NCBI RefSeq assembly: GCF_001700965.1
Contig: NZ_CP016756.1
Location: 3,090,501-3,154,500 of the forward strand
Source of the DNA: Stenotrophomonas nitritireducens
GTDB taxonomy: Bacteria; Pseudomonadota; Gammaproteobacteria; Xanthomonadales; Xanthomonadaceae
Length of the DNA: 64,000 nt
Direction of reading: 5' to 3'
Made by a program: the position numbers and the translations under genes. Shown piece by piece: positions 20,301 through 28,390 of the stretch. Within the stretch, counting starts at the first letter, position 1. Every line of letters starts with the position of its first letter. Below the pieces are notes generated by a model. It did no database searches and was not told the DNA's origin. It saw nothing but the letters and a program-made list of their open reading frames with translations.

Positions 20301-22916
20301 GGGGGCCGTCGCCTGCAGGCTGGTCGCCTTGATGCTGGAGAACGCCAGCAGATCGTTGGCCTGGATCTGTACCTCCTTTCCGCTTACCGACACGCTGCCG
20401 CCGAAGTGGTTGCTGTTGCCGTTCAAGGTGATCGCATCGCCGGCAATCAGGGTGGTGATGCCATCCACGCCCAGTACAGTGTTGGCCGCCTGGCTGAGCG
20501 ACCCATCAAGTTCCAGCCGCAGCGCGCCACCGAGCCGTACGTTGCCCAGCTGCAGATCATCTGCATTCACTCTGGCATTCACGCCATCCAGGGAGACGGC
20601 GCCGCCAAAGCGGTTGCCTGGGTTGGTGAGTTGGATGTCGCCGATGGAACCAAAGGTGGCGGTGCCCCCGACAAGGTAAGCGCCACCCTGGATCAGCGGC
20701 AGCGCGCTGACGATGCGCAGCGCGCCCTTGCTGGTGATGCCCAAGCCGCTGAAGAGCAGCGTATCGATGTCGATGTTGCGTGCGGCGATGCTTCCCCTGA
20801 GCAGGAGGGTGCTTTGCGCTTTCAGCCCCAGGTCGTAGCCATCGGGGTTGCTTGGGGAAGTGCCGCTGCTGATGCCGCCGCTGCTGATGGCGCCGCCACT
20901 GCTGTGCAGGCGCGCGTTGCCGGTCAGGTGCACCGACCCGTCGAGCCCGATGTTGCCGCTGCTGCTGATGTCATTGCCCAGTTCAATCACGCCGGCGTTG
21001 GCCTGCAGCGACTTCAGTGCCGAGGTCGCGCCCAGCGGCCCGCCGAGCGCGATCCCTGTGAACGCAGACAGGGTCAGCGCGCGGTTGGCCCCGTTGCTGT
21101 CGACGGCACCATTGAGGCTGACTTTGCCATTGGTGCTGGTCACGCCGATGTCGGCATCCAGCCGCAGCGGACCGCTGAAAACGATGTCGTTGGCTGCGCG
21201 CACGTTGCCGGCCAGCAGGGTGCCGCCACCGGCAGCGACATTGAGTGCCTGCAGCGGTGTGATCGAGCCGATCGCCCCTGCGAATGTGGTGGCCTGCGAG
21301 GTAATAACGTTGAGCTGATAGGCACCATCGACGCTGCCGGCGAAATGGCTGTTGGCGGCGGTCACGCTGCTGTTAGCGACCAGCCTCAGCGGCGCGCGAT
21401 ACAGCTGGTCAGCCGAGGTCAGCAGGTTGCCGCTGAGCGTGACGGCGGCGCCGTTCGCATCCAGGCTGCGACCATCGATGCCGCCCAGTGCCAGGGTGCC
21501 GCTGGTATCGAGCACGATGTCGTTGCCCGTTGCGAAGAGCGGGCCACCAAAGCTGTTGCCGGTGTTTCCCAGGGTGATGTCCTTGCGCGTGGCGCCGTCG
21601 AGCGCGGTCAAGCTGGCGCTGCCGACGACCTGCAGCGCGCCGTTGTTGGACAACGCGCTGCGGGTGAACAGGGTCAGGTCACCGCCGACGGTGCCGGCGA
21701 CTGCGCCGATGCGGTTGTCGACGCCGCTGAGGTTGGCTGCACCCTGTACGTCCAGCCGCACGGCCCCCTGCAAGGAGCCGCTGCTGCCTTGGCTGACCGT
21801 GGCAGCGGTCAGCTCGATCATGTCGGCCTCCACTGTCCCGCCCACGTTGACGTTGCCGGTGTTGGCGATCAGCTGCGCGGCGTTGGCGGTGATGCTGCCA
21901 CCGGTGATATCGACGCTGGAACCGACGATGGCGGCCGTATCGGCGGTGATCGTTGCGCTGCTCAGTATCGGCGCGGTGCTGCGGATGGTCAGTACGCCGT
22001 CGCCGGCATCGATCGCATTGGCGATGATGGTGCCACCGGTGTTGATGCCATGGCTGGCCAGCCCGGGGCCGACCATCGCGTTCATGCCGATGCTGCGGGC
22101 GGTCAACGTGCCGGTATTGATGACGCCGATGGCGGCGGCGGTGCTGGCGGAAGTACCGGCGAACGCCAACCGGACGTTGCCGGCCGATGAGGCCTCGCGG
22201 GTGACCAGGACGCCGCCTGCGGCGACCAGATCGATGTTGCCGTTGACGGCGTTGATCAGGCCGCTGTTGCTCACCGCGCCACCGACCAGGCTGATGCCAC
22301 CATCGCTGGCGGTGAGGGTGCCGCCATTGTTGCTGATCGTCGCGCCAGTCCCTCCTCCGGTCAGTTGGAACATCGGTGGCAAGGGGCCGCCGTCGACGGG
22401 CAGCGATGGCGTGCCGACATTCAACGTGCTCGCCAGCAGGCCGCCAACGTTGACGCTGGCACCGCTGGTGAAAGCGATGCCCGACGGATTGAGCAGGAAT
22501 ACCTGGCCGTTGGACCACATCTGGCCGGCAATGATGCTGGCCGTGCCACCGGTGACCTGGTTGATCGATACTGACTGTGAGCTGGGCAGGTTGAAGTTGA
22601 CCTGGTTACCCGCGCCGATGTTGAAGTTCTGCCACTGGATCAGCGCACTCTGCGTGCTCTGGCTGACGTTCAGCACGTTGCCGCTGGAGTTGATCGATGC
22701 GCTGCCGGCGATGATCTGGCCGTTCTGCGGCAGCGACTGCGCGGCGGCCTGCAGGCAGGTAGCCAGCAGCAGTGCGCCTGCCAGCGGTGCCAGCCGCACG
22801 GTGCGCTGTGAGGTGGCCAAGCTGCTGCGGCCGCGGCCCGCGCTGGCACCGATTTCCGAGGCTACCTGCATCAGGCCCAGGGCGTGGTTGTACACAAGGC
22901 GATAAATGCGATTCAT
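17331..22916 (-). CDS. TpsA: large two-partner-secretion adhesin (filamentous-haemagglutinin type, MBG domains)
   Basis: 1861 residues. The N-terminus MNRIYRLVYNHALG is an extended signal peptide region, followed by the hydrophobic core and cleavage near AAAQ. The TPS secretion domain (about 60-310) includes QNFNIGAGNQVNFNLP and the NPSGI motif. The passenger is a long beta-helix in which a motif around N-x-FGG-x-V-x3-G recurs seven times (near residues 452, 765, 835, 1079, 1185, 1272 and 1334). From about 1460 on come four MBG-type modules with KIYG motifs; two are near-duplicates 81 codons apart. The mature protein has only two Cys, both in the last 17 residues (GSCTQARGMGCLS). It lies 11 bases downstream of its transporter gene. 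Likely role: surface adhesion or biofilm. Confidence 0.93.
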   Translation of the reverse strand: MNRIYRLVYNHALGLMQVASEIGASAGRGRSSLATSQRTVRLAPLAGALLLATCLQAAAQSLPQNGQIIAGSASINSSGNVLNVSQSTQSALIQWQNFNIGAGNQVNFNLPSSQSVSINQVTGGTASIIAGQMWSNGQVFLLNPSGIAFTSGASVNVGGLLASTLNVGTPSLPVDGGPLPPMFQLTGGGTGATISNNGGTLTASDGGISLVGGAVSNSGLINAVNGNIDLVAAGGVLVTREASSAGNVRLAFAGTSASTAAAIGVINTGTLTARSIGMNAMVGPGLASHGINTGGTIIANAIDAGDGVLTIRSTAPILSSATITADTAAIVGSSVDITGGSITANAAQLIANTGNVNVGGTVEADMIELTAATVSQGSSGSLQGAVRLDVQGAANLSGVDNRIGAVAGTVGGDLTLFTRSALSNNGALQVVGSASLTALDGATRKDITLGNTGNSFGGPLFATGNDIVLDTSGTLALGGIDGRSLDANGAAVTLSGNLLTSADQLYRAPLRLVANSSVTAANSHFAGSVDGAYQLNVITSQATTFAGAIGSITPLQALNVAAGGGTLLAGNVRAANDIVFSGPLRLDADIGVTSTNGKVSLNGAVDSNGANRALTLSAFTGIALGGPLGATSALKSLQANAGVIELGNDISSSGNIGLDGSVHLTGNARLHSSGGAISSGGISSGTSPSNPDGYDLGLKAQSTLLLRGSIAARNIDIDTLLFSGLGITSKGALRIVSALPLIQGGAYLVGGTATFGSIGDIQLTNPGNRFGGAVSLDGVNARVNADDLQLGNVRLGGALRLELDGSLSQAANTVLGVDGITTLIAGDAITLNGNSNHFGGSVSVSGKEVQIQANDLLAFSSIKATSLQATAPRLHLPTAVSTLGLQRYDGAVTLLGDTRLASDVGQIFFNGSIDGAHAFTIERALDVIFNSTLGGSTALASLDTSGVSTTRLGGDISSSGTIALGGLSLLSTRDYSIASSAGDVRIGGAINGTADGESSLSLRAAGALDLQGNAGTGNGERLNDLTLRGTSVAARALQTRGKLDIGSAAGFAQGGALTVGGDAVFSAGNGGNLVLDNAANSFGGKVALQGNQATLRAQSSLALDSVNLTQLTAYGNGSLSLANATVLGNASLDADALLFNNANISGVLTATTRTGNISQGSGTLAFGANSTLSASNDIVLGNTGNQFGSGLRAIGRDVTLTSTGALDIAQLLARDASLAGNGVHLRGGTLSRDLTVDSSSTITQTGALDVVRNSRFDADGDIALTDSGNRFLGSIAVDGNDITLVSAGGLQLADVRARGSLNLRATTGDIRQNAAVLIDGNSQLHAGGAINLEQSGNHFGGRLDIDAGSARIASADALHLGTITTTGDLRVSADAGLRLGGLINAGNVDLATAGIFDNRVGSNAISVSPNGHWRVNLLSPFQGHVFGALDSGNTALWNTPAFTAPTNSGNRYVFAWQPTLTIRANNLRKIYGDDLDLRSAFTVEGAMAGVSGAYLADSVSNLLSGAPLLSSTGAAAMAGVSAAPYNIDISAGSLDAGSSDYALAFVHGTLQVDPRSLTITANNGGKIYGQIGGFNGFNAFGLVNFDTLTGVDLTSLGNPATANVGNYAISASNAVGTGLSNYDIRYVDGSLSIGKAGLTITAGNGGKTYGQSGGFNGFSGTGLLNNDSISGLDLSSNGSAAMANVGNYSITASNAVGTGLSNYDIRYVDGSLSIGKAGLVITANNTSKRIGQVLALDDFRSNGLLNGDSIDSVSLSSAGNNANAQPGMYAILAGDAQGARLGNYDISYQDGSLQVVGVSAETAAEMARAVVASRNDAAPVSLPNLLPPLLPAASSSGTSILLPEGSCTQARGMGCLSLQPE
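17766..18085 (-). repeat. 243-bp tandem duplication inside tpsA (MBG modules)
   Basis: The segment starting near 17766 reappears near 18009 with very few changes over about 75 bases, a period of 243 bases or 81 codons. Both copies encode NAVGTGLSNYDIRYVDGSLS followed by an MBG module. In-frame repeats of this kind allow gain or loss of modules by recombination. Confidence 0.75.
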
Positions 22917-22927
22917 GGTTGGATTCC

Positions 22928-24616
22928 TCAGAAAGTGCTGCTGATGCGCGCCCAGTACTGGGTGCTGCGTTGGTCACTGCCGCTGTAGCTGCCGGTGGGC
23001 TTGGCCGCGCTCATCTCCAGGCGCAGCTCCGGCTTCCATGGCAGCCGCAGGCCAAGGCCTACACCGGCGCCTTCCAGGGTGATCGGCAGCACTCCGAGGC
23101 GGCGGTTGTCCGGCGCCGGCGAAGTGCGGCCCCAGTCGTAGAACAGATTTATATCGACCAGGTCGCCCCAACGCCGGCCATCGAAGGGCGAGGGCGTGTC
23201 GGCGAAGCCCGGTGCGCTGACCTGGTATTCGAACGTGGCCTGCACGCCGCGGTCACCCAGTGCATTGGACAGCGGATAGGCACGCACGCTGGTAGGCCCG
23301 CCAACGCTGAACTGCTCCAGCGGGGTCAGCGCATCTTCGGTGAACTGCGCGCTGCTGCGCAGCAGAAGACGCTGGTTGCCGGGCAAGGCCTGCAATCGCG
23401 CCACGCTCGTACGCGCTACCCAGAAGTACGGTGCGTGCGCGGTGTACAACCAGTTGAACGGCGAGGATTCGTCGTTGACCGACTTGCGCAGCGATACCTG
23501 TGCCAGGTTCATGCCGCGCCATCGGCGGTCGGTGTGACGCAGGCTGATGCCGGCATCGAGTACATCGAAGCTGTGCCGCGACAGCAGCATGCCCAGCCCT
23601 TCCAGTTCGGATTCCTCGTGGATCCAGCGTGCCGATGCCTGCACCTGCAGGTCGTTGCGTTGGATGAACTTCCAGTCACCGCCGGCGTAGAACAGGGTGG
23701 TCGGGCCGGTCAGGCGCATCGCCGCGAACGGCCCGCTGTTGATCTCCATCTCGCTGCGGCTGATGCCGGCAATCGCGCTCAGGCCATCTACCTGCGCGGA
23801 CGGCACGCTCAGCGACAGCGCCGCTTGCCAGCTGTCGGCCGGGTCCAGCCCGTAACCGAGGCTGGCGGCCAGCACATCGCCTGCACCAAGCGCATTGAAC
23901 GCACTCACCGCGACTTCGGCGCGGTACTTGCCGGTGCTGTCGGTGCCGTAATTGTTCAACCCGGCGGTGATCTCGTACGGATGAGCGCTGTCTTTGGCGA
24001 CCAGCACGATGTCGGTCTCGCCTTCGTTCTGGCCGGGCTGCAGTACCGAGGTGACCGACACGCCGGGCAGGTCGCGGGCGTAGAGCAGGGCGCGTTCCAG
24101 CTCGGCCTGGCGCAGCGGTCGGCCAATCAGGCCCAGACTGCTGGCATTGAGCTGGTCGTCGCGGTAGCGCTGGCTGCCCTGCACCAGCACCCGGCCGACC
24201 CGGCCTTCGATGACCTTCAGGGTCAGGGTCTGGCTGTCGCCGATCTGCTGCGGCGGGATATAGGCCACCGACACCAGGAAGCCGGCATCCCGGTAGGCCT
24301 GGGTGACGCGGGCGGTGATCTGCTCGATCTGCGGGAAGCTCAGTGCCGCCGGCAGGGTCGGACTGATCTCATGCAGGGCCTGGTTGGCAACGGCCTCGAT
24401 CGAGTCGCGGCTGATGCTGCTGGCCGGGTGTTCGCCAACCCCTTCCACGCTGACTTTTGCGACCTGCACGGTGGCGACGGCCGCTGAAGCGGGTTCGGCG
24501 GCCGTAGCGGGTGCTGCCTGTGCCAGGACCAGCGCCAGTGCGCAGGAGAGCAGGGCGGCGCTTGCGCACAGGGAACGGGCGGGACGAGGGCAGGTGTGGC
24601 GGCCAGGGCGGTGCAT
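22928..24616 (-). CDS. TpsB: outer-membrane transporter of the two-partner system (FhaC/ShlB/HecB family)
   Basis: 562 residues. A signal peptide (ending near TAA) is followed by two POTRA domains (about 50-130 and 135-205; IPPQQI and VIEGRVGRVLVQG mark the POTRA2 region), then a 16-strand barrel. It has the Omp85/TpsB barrel motifs VGGPTSVRAYP (about 445-455, loop L6 with the conserved VRxY) and LFYDWG (about 505). It recognises the TPS domain of TpsA in the periplasm and exports it. First gene of the tpsB-tpsA operon. The ATG at 24616 has AAGGA unusually far upstream (about 12 bases), so the exact start is less certain. Confidence 0.93.
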   Translation of the reverse strand: MHRPGRHTCPRPARSLCASAALLSCALALVLAQAAPATAAEPASAAVATVQVAKVSVEGVGEHPASSISRDSIEAVANQALHEISPTLPAALSFPQIEQITARVTQAYRDAGFLVSVAYIPPQQIGDSQTLTLKVIEGRVGRVLVQGSQRYRDDQLNASSLGLIGRPLRQAELERALLYARDLPGVSVTSVLQPGQNEGETDIVLVAKDSAHPYEITAGLNNYGTDSTGKYRAEVAVSAFNALGAGDVLAASLGYGLDPADSWQAALSLSVPSAQVDGLSAIAGISRSEMEINSGPFAAMRLTGPTTLFYAGGDWKFIQRNDLQVQASARWIHEESELEGLGMLLSRHSFDVLDAGISLRHTDRRWRGMNLAQVSLRKSVNDESSPFNWLYTAHAPYFWVARTSVARLQALPGNQRLLLRSSAQFTEDALTPLEQFSVGGPTSVRAYPLSNALGDRGVQATFEYQVSAPGFADTPSPFDGRRWGDLVDINLFYDWGRTSPAPDNRRLGVLPITLEGAGVGLGLRLPWKPELRLEMSAAKPTGSYSGSDQRSTQYWARISSTF

Positions 24617-24736
24617 CAGATGGGTATTCCTTACGGTTCAACGGGAGGGCTGGCGGCTGGAAAAGCAACTAGCTCACTCTGTTAACCGTAAGAACCGTGG
24701 CGGTACGATCACTGAAATCAGGTAACAGATTTAATT

Positions 24737-24752
24737 TGTGACTTACGTCACG
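24737..24752. promoter_or_regulatory. candidate Clp/CRP binding site between tpsB and glyA
   Basis: TGTGA-CTTACG-TCACG matches 9 of 10 defined positions of TGTGA-N6-TCACA, with the right spacing. The wider sequence GTGAC-TTAC-GTCAC is a perfect 5-bp palindrome. It is 120 bases upstream of tpsB and about 110 upstream of glyA, so it could act on either or both. Confidence 0.55.
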
Positions 24753-24818
24753 GGTTGATCTGTGCTGGCCGCTGCGCGTTCATGCCGATGAACAGACGGT
24801 CTTGCGGCCGGAACGGGC

Positions 24819-24824
24819 TACAAT
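24819..24824 (+). promoter_or_regulatory. -10 box of glyA
   Basis: TACAAT within GGCTACAATCGG, about 35 bases before the glyA start. The same GCTACAATCG string occurs before the FMN riboswitch at 30971-30980. The -35 region is weak. Confidence 0.5.
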
Positions 24825-24858
24825 CGGAAGCTCCCTCGCCCCCGTACCAGGAGCTGTG

Positions 24859-26112
24859 ATGTTCCCGCGTGAAGCCCGTATCGAGTCCTACGATCCCGAG
24901 TTGGCCAAGGCCATTGCCGATGAGTGCCAGCGTCAGGAAGACCATGTCGAGCTGATTGCCAGCGAGAACTACGCCAGCCCGATGGTGATGGAGGCGCAGG
25001 GCAGCCAGCTGACCAACAAGTACGCCGAGGGCTACCCGGGCAAGCGCTACTACGGTGGCTGCGAGTACGTGGACATCGCTGAGAAGCTGGCCCTGGACCG
25101 CCTCAAGCAGCTGTTCGGCGCCGATTACGCCAACGTGCAGCCGCACAGCGGCTCGCAGGCCAACCAGGCCGTGTATTTCGCGCTGCTGCAGCCGGGCGAC
25201 ACCATTCTGGGCATGAGCCTGGCCCACGGCGGTCACCTGACCCACGGCGCCAAGGTCAATGCTTCGGGCAAGATCTTCAACGCCATCCAGTACGGCGTGG
25301 ACGAAGCCGGCCTGATCGACTATGACGAAGTCGAGCGCCTGGCGCTGGAACACAAGCCGAAGATGGTGGTGGCTGGTTTCTCCGCCTATTCGCAGATTGT
25401 CGACTGGGCGCGCTTCCGCGCCATCGCCGACAAGGTCGGTGCCTATCTGTTCGTGGACATGGCGCACGTCGCCGGTCTGGTCGCCGCTGGCGTCTACCCG
25501 AGCCCGATTGATCACGCCCACGTGGTGACCTCGACCACCCACAAGACCCTGCGCGGTCCGCGTGGCGGCATCATCATCGCCAAGGGCGCTGGCGAAGAGA
25601 TCGAGAAGAAGCTGCAGTCGATCGTGTTCCCGGGCATCCAGGGCGGTCCGCTGATGCACGTCATCGCCGCCAAGGCCGTGGCCTTCAAGGAAGCGTTGGA
25701 GCCGGAATTCAAGGCCTACCAGCAGCAGGTGGTGAAGAACGCGCAGGCAATGGCGACCACCCTGATCGCGCGCGGTTACAAGATCGTCTCCGGCGGCACC
25801 CAGAACCATCTGATGCTGGTGGACATGATCGGCAAGGACGTGTCCGGCAAGGATGCAGAAGCCGCACTCGGCAAGGCCCACATCACCGTCAACAAGAACT
25901 CGGTGCCGAACGACCCGCGTTCGCCGTTCGTGACCTCGGGCCTGCGCCTGGGCACCCCGGCCATCACCACCCGCGGTTACCAGGAAGCCGATTGCGTGGC
26001 GCTGGCGGGCTGGATTGCCGACGTGCTGGACGCTCCGGCCGACGAAGCCGTCATCGCCCGCGTGCGTGATGCGGTCAGCGAGCAGTGCCGCAAGTACCCG
26101 GTTTATGGCTGA
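24859..26112 (+). CDS. glyA: serine hydroxymethyltransferase
   Basis: 417 residues, identical in length to E. coli GlyA. It contains the PLP-lysine motif [15 protein letters not shown] (about residues 224-238), the N-terminal [18 protein letters not shown], and the substrate loop YGGCEYVD. It interconverts serine and glycine with tetrahydrofolate and supplies one-carbon units in the cytosol. The open frame begins earlier, but ATG 24859 has AGGAG five to six bases upstream and starts at the family N-terminus. nrdR follows after a terminator-like hairpin. Confidence 0.98.
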   Translation: MFPREARIESYDPELAKAIADECQRQEDHVELIASENYASPMVMEAQGSQLTNKYAEGYPGKRYYGGCEYVDIAEKLALDRLKQLFGADYANVQPHSGSQANQAVYFALLQPGDTILGMSLAHGGHLTHGAKVNASGKIFNAIQYGVDEAGLIDYDEVERLALEHKPKMVVAGFSAYSQIVDWARFRAIADKVGAYLFVDMAHVAGLVAAGVYPSPIDHAHVVTSTTHKTLRGPRGGIIIAKGAGEEIEKKLQSIVFPGIQGGPLMHVIAAKAVAFKEALEPEFKAYQQQVVKNAQAMATTLIARGYKIVSGGTQNHLMLVDMIGKDVSGKDAEAALGKAHITVNKNSVPNDPRSPFVTSGLRLGTPAITTRGYQEADCVALAGWIADVLDAPADEAVIARVRDAVSEQCRKYPVYG

Positions 26113-26169
26113 TCGGTGGCGGGTGCCAGCGTATTGCGGCGCCCGTTCCAGCCTGAGCTGACCGCATTA

Positions 26170-26206
26170 CCCCGGGTTGGGCGCTTGCCCCGGCCCGGGG
26201 TTTGTT
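26170..26206 (+). terminator. terminator-like hairpin after glyA
   Basis: CCCCGGG (26170-26176) pairs with CCCGGGG (26194-26200), with further G/C pairing inside, followed by TTTGTTG. It separates glyA from nrdR. Confidence 0.55.
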
Positions 26207-26267
26207 GTATCTGCGTTACAGGTTTTCCACGTCGCATGCGCGGCGCCTGATGTCCAAGGCTTGAAAC

Positions 26268-26801
26268 ATGCATTGCCCGTTCTGCCAGCACACCGATACC
26301 CGCGTGATCGACTCACGTGTTTCCGAAGATGGCGCCACCATCCGCCGCCGGCGTGGCTGCGAAGCCTGTGGCGAGCGTTTCAGCACGCTGGAAACCATCG
26401 AACTAAAGCTGCCGGTGATCGTCAAGAGTGACGGTGGCCGCGAGGCCTTCGATGCGCGCAAGCTGCGGGTGGGCTTTGACCGCGCGCTGCAGAAGCGACC
26501 GGTATCGGAAGAGCGCATCGAGGCGGCGGTACGCGCCGTGGTGCACCAGCTGCGCATGTGCGGCGAGCGCGAAGTGCCCTCGATCAAGGTCGGCGGCTTC
26601 GTGATGGACGAGCTGCGCAAACTCGACCATGTCGGCTATGTACGCTTTGCCTCGGTCTACCGCAGCTTCGAGGATGTGGCGGATTTCCGCGACGAGATCG
26701 AAAAGCTGGAGCGTGATCATTCCAATGATGAGGGTCAGCTACCGCTGCTGGACCGTGCGCGGGTGGAAGAGGCGCGGGCAGGCAAGAACGGCAAGCGCTG
26801 A
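26268..26801 (+). CDS. nrdR: transcriptional repressor NrdR
   Basis: 177 residues. The N-terminal zinc ribbon CPFC ... CEACGERF contains the typical RVIDSR segment, followed by an ATP-cone domain (about 45-140, starting [19 protein letters not shown]). NrdR senses ATP/dATP and represses ribonucleotide reductase genes. The position between glyA and ribD is the common one in gammaproteobacteria, where nrdR heads the rib-nusB-thiL block. The C-terminal tail after residue 155 is longer than in E. coli (149 residues in all) and rich in charged residues. Confidence 0.97.
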   Translation: MHCPFCQHTDTRVIDSRVSEDGATIRRRRGCEACGERFSTLETIELKLPVIVKSDGGREAFDARKLRVGFDRALQKRPVSEERIEAAVRAVVHQLRMCGEREVPSIKVGGFVMDELRKLDHVGYVRFASVYRSFEDVADFRDEIEKLERDHSNDEGQLPLLDRARVEEARAGKNGKR

Positions 26802-26837
26802 CCTGTGCGTTGGCTCGGTATGGATGCCGAAACGACG

Positions 26838-27779
26838 ATGCGATCAACGGGAAAGCGGTTTTCACGCAATGGACTGTTTGTGGCCGCGTTGTGTCTGACA
26901 TTGACTGCACAGGCGCAGACGCAGGACCAGGAGCAGCAGTTGTCCAAGCTGTTGGATGTGGCTGAGCGTGCCCGGCAGGCTGCGCAGGAGGCCGCCGACG
27001 CTGTTTCCACGCTGGATCAAGCTCGGCGCATGCCATCTTCCTGTGTGGGAGAGACCTGTACGCCAGAGGCGCTGGCAGGTCGCTATCGCATCGTCGAAGA
27101 GGGATTTGCAGGCTCGGTTCTGGAGTTGGGCCGCGAGGGGAACTATGCGCTGCAGTTGGCCATGTCTCCCTTGCCGCGCAGCTCGAAAGGGCAATGGTCG
27201 CTGGAGGACGGCATGTTGTTGCTGCATCCGCGCGATGATCTCGCCGACGCCGTGCAGCTGGTTCCTTATGAAGCCAGGTCGGCCGAGCGCGCGCAGTTGC
27301 AGCAGCTGCTTGCCGACCTGCAACAGGCGCATCCGGACCCGGCTGAAAGCAGCGATCACGACGCGCTCGAGGAATTGCAGGCGCAACTTGCAGACACGCA
27401 CGTAGCGGGCAGGCCGCTATACGTTGATCTGCTCGATCCAATGAGCGGCGTGGCCAGCGACGGCGTGCAGGTTGTGTTGGAGCTGGCCCAGGGCGAGCTG
27501 GCCGCTGAAGGCAAGTTGTCTGGGGGAAACGCCTATCGCTTCCCATCACCGGCACCGGGGCAGGTGGTGACTGGCCTGCGCTTGCACTTCCCAGGCATGG
27601 ATGCGCCCCTGCGCCTGCCTTTGCAACCGCCGCTGCGGCCTGGCTACCAGGTGCTGTTTGACGGTTGCGCGGTGGGTATGTGCGAATCGGCAACGATGGG
27701 CTTGCTGTTGGAGCAGGCGGAGGGTGGCGTGCGTTTTGATGCCTTGGGCATTGGCGTGTTCCAGCGCGTGAACGACTAG
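26838..27779 (+). CDS. uncharacterised exported protein
   Basis: 313 residues, no family recognised. The start is ambiguous: in-frame GTG 26805, ATG 26820 and ATG 26838. The last gives a compact signal peptide (MRSTGKRFSRNG, then a hydrophobic core, cleavage near AQA) and is preferred although no good ribosome site precedes it. After the signal comes a Gln/Ala-rich helix (about 25-65), probably coiled-coil. The body has two Cys pairs (SSCVGETC near residue 70 and GCAVGMC near 275) that could form disulfides, and alternating strands in between. It sits between nrdR and a GNAT gene, with no clue to function. Confidence 0.65.
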   Translation: MRSTGKRFSRNGLFVAALCLTLTAQAQTQDQEQQLSKLLDVAERARQAAQEAADAVSTLDQARRMPSSCVGETCTPEALAGRYRIVEEGFAGSVLELGREGNYALQLAMSPLPRSSKGQWSLEDGMLLLHPRDDLADAVQLVPYEARSAERAQLQQLLADLQQAHPDPAESSDHDALEELQAQLADTHVAGRPLYVDLLDPMSGVASDGVQVVLELAQGELAAEGKLSGGNAYRFPSPAPGQVVTGLRLHFPGMDAPLRLPLQPPLRPGYQVLFDGCAVGMCESATMGLLLEQAEGGVRFDALGIGVFQRVND

Positions 27780-27827
27780 GTTTTTGAATAGGCAGACCAC
27801 CGAACGTGGCTGCGTGAGTTGAATTCG

Positions 27828-28295
27828 ATGAAGATCATCAATCTGCAGGACCGGCGCGAACTGCTGCCGGCAATCGCCCTTGCCCACGTGCAGGCCTTCG
27901 GCACGCTGCTGCCCAACTGGACGCTGGCCCAAGCCGAAGCCGAGCTGCGTGCGCAGCAGCGCGACGGCATTCCCTGTACCTGGCTGGCCGAAGATGACAG
28001 CGGCTGGCTGGGCTCGGTCAGCCTGTTGCATGACGATCACGAGCAGATACGGGGCTGGTCGCCGTGGTTGGCGTCGCTGTATGTGGACGAAGCCGCGCGT
28101 GGCAAAGGCGTCGGCGCAGCGCTGGTAGCGCACTGCGTGGCGCAGGCGGCGGCGCTGGGCGTGGCCGTGCTGTACCTGTATTGCGAAACACCGATGGTGG
28201 CGTGGTATCGCAGCCTGGGTTGGCGTGTGCATGCCGAGCTGCAATTGGGTCCGTTGGCGATCACGGTGATGGCAATGGAGACCGGTTCCCGCTGA
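27828..28295 (+). CDS. GNAT-family N-acetyltransferase
   Basis: 155 residues. The acetyl-CoA-binding motif A is SLYVDEAARGKGVGAALVAHCV (about residues 85-106, R/Q-x-x-G-x-G/A). Motif B follows with LYCETPMVAWYRSLGW (about 123-138). The substrate cannot be inferred. ATG 27828 is the likely start; a TTG three codons earlier is possible. It lies upstream of ribD with 95 bases between. Confidence 0.85.
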   Translation: MKIINLQDRRELLPAIALAHVQAFGTLLPNWTLAQAEAELRAQQRDGIPCTWLAEDDSGWLGSVSLLHDDHEQIRGWSPWLASLYVDEAARGKGVGAALVAHCVAQAAALGVAVLYLYCETPMVAWYRSLGWRVHAELQLGPLAITVMAMETGSR

Positions 28296-28390
28296 TCTGG
28301 CGGGAAATGCAGGTGCCGGCGGCGGTGCGCATACACTTGGCGCACTACTACTGCCCAAACCGGCAGCGCATTCGCAATGAGGTTTTACCG

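Larger units (their letters stand above)
24617..24858. other. divergent control region between tpsB and glyA
   Basis: 242 bases without a gene, AT-rich for this genome around 24660-24745. It must hold the promoters of both flanking genes and contains the Clp-type site and the glyA -10 box listed separately. Confidence 0.6.

Noticed and set aside
18948..22905. Long ORFs opposite tpsA (398, 674 and 517 codons)
   Set aside because: They lie antisense to a gene with clear domains; high GC in the third codon position leaves the opposite strand open. Composition is low-complexity and no start sites fit.
28064..28390. Upstream extension of ribD through the GNAT gene
   Set aside because: Overlaps a well-supported gene in another frame; ATG 28391 begins the conserved domain.
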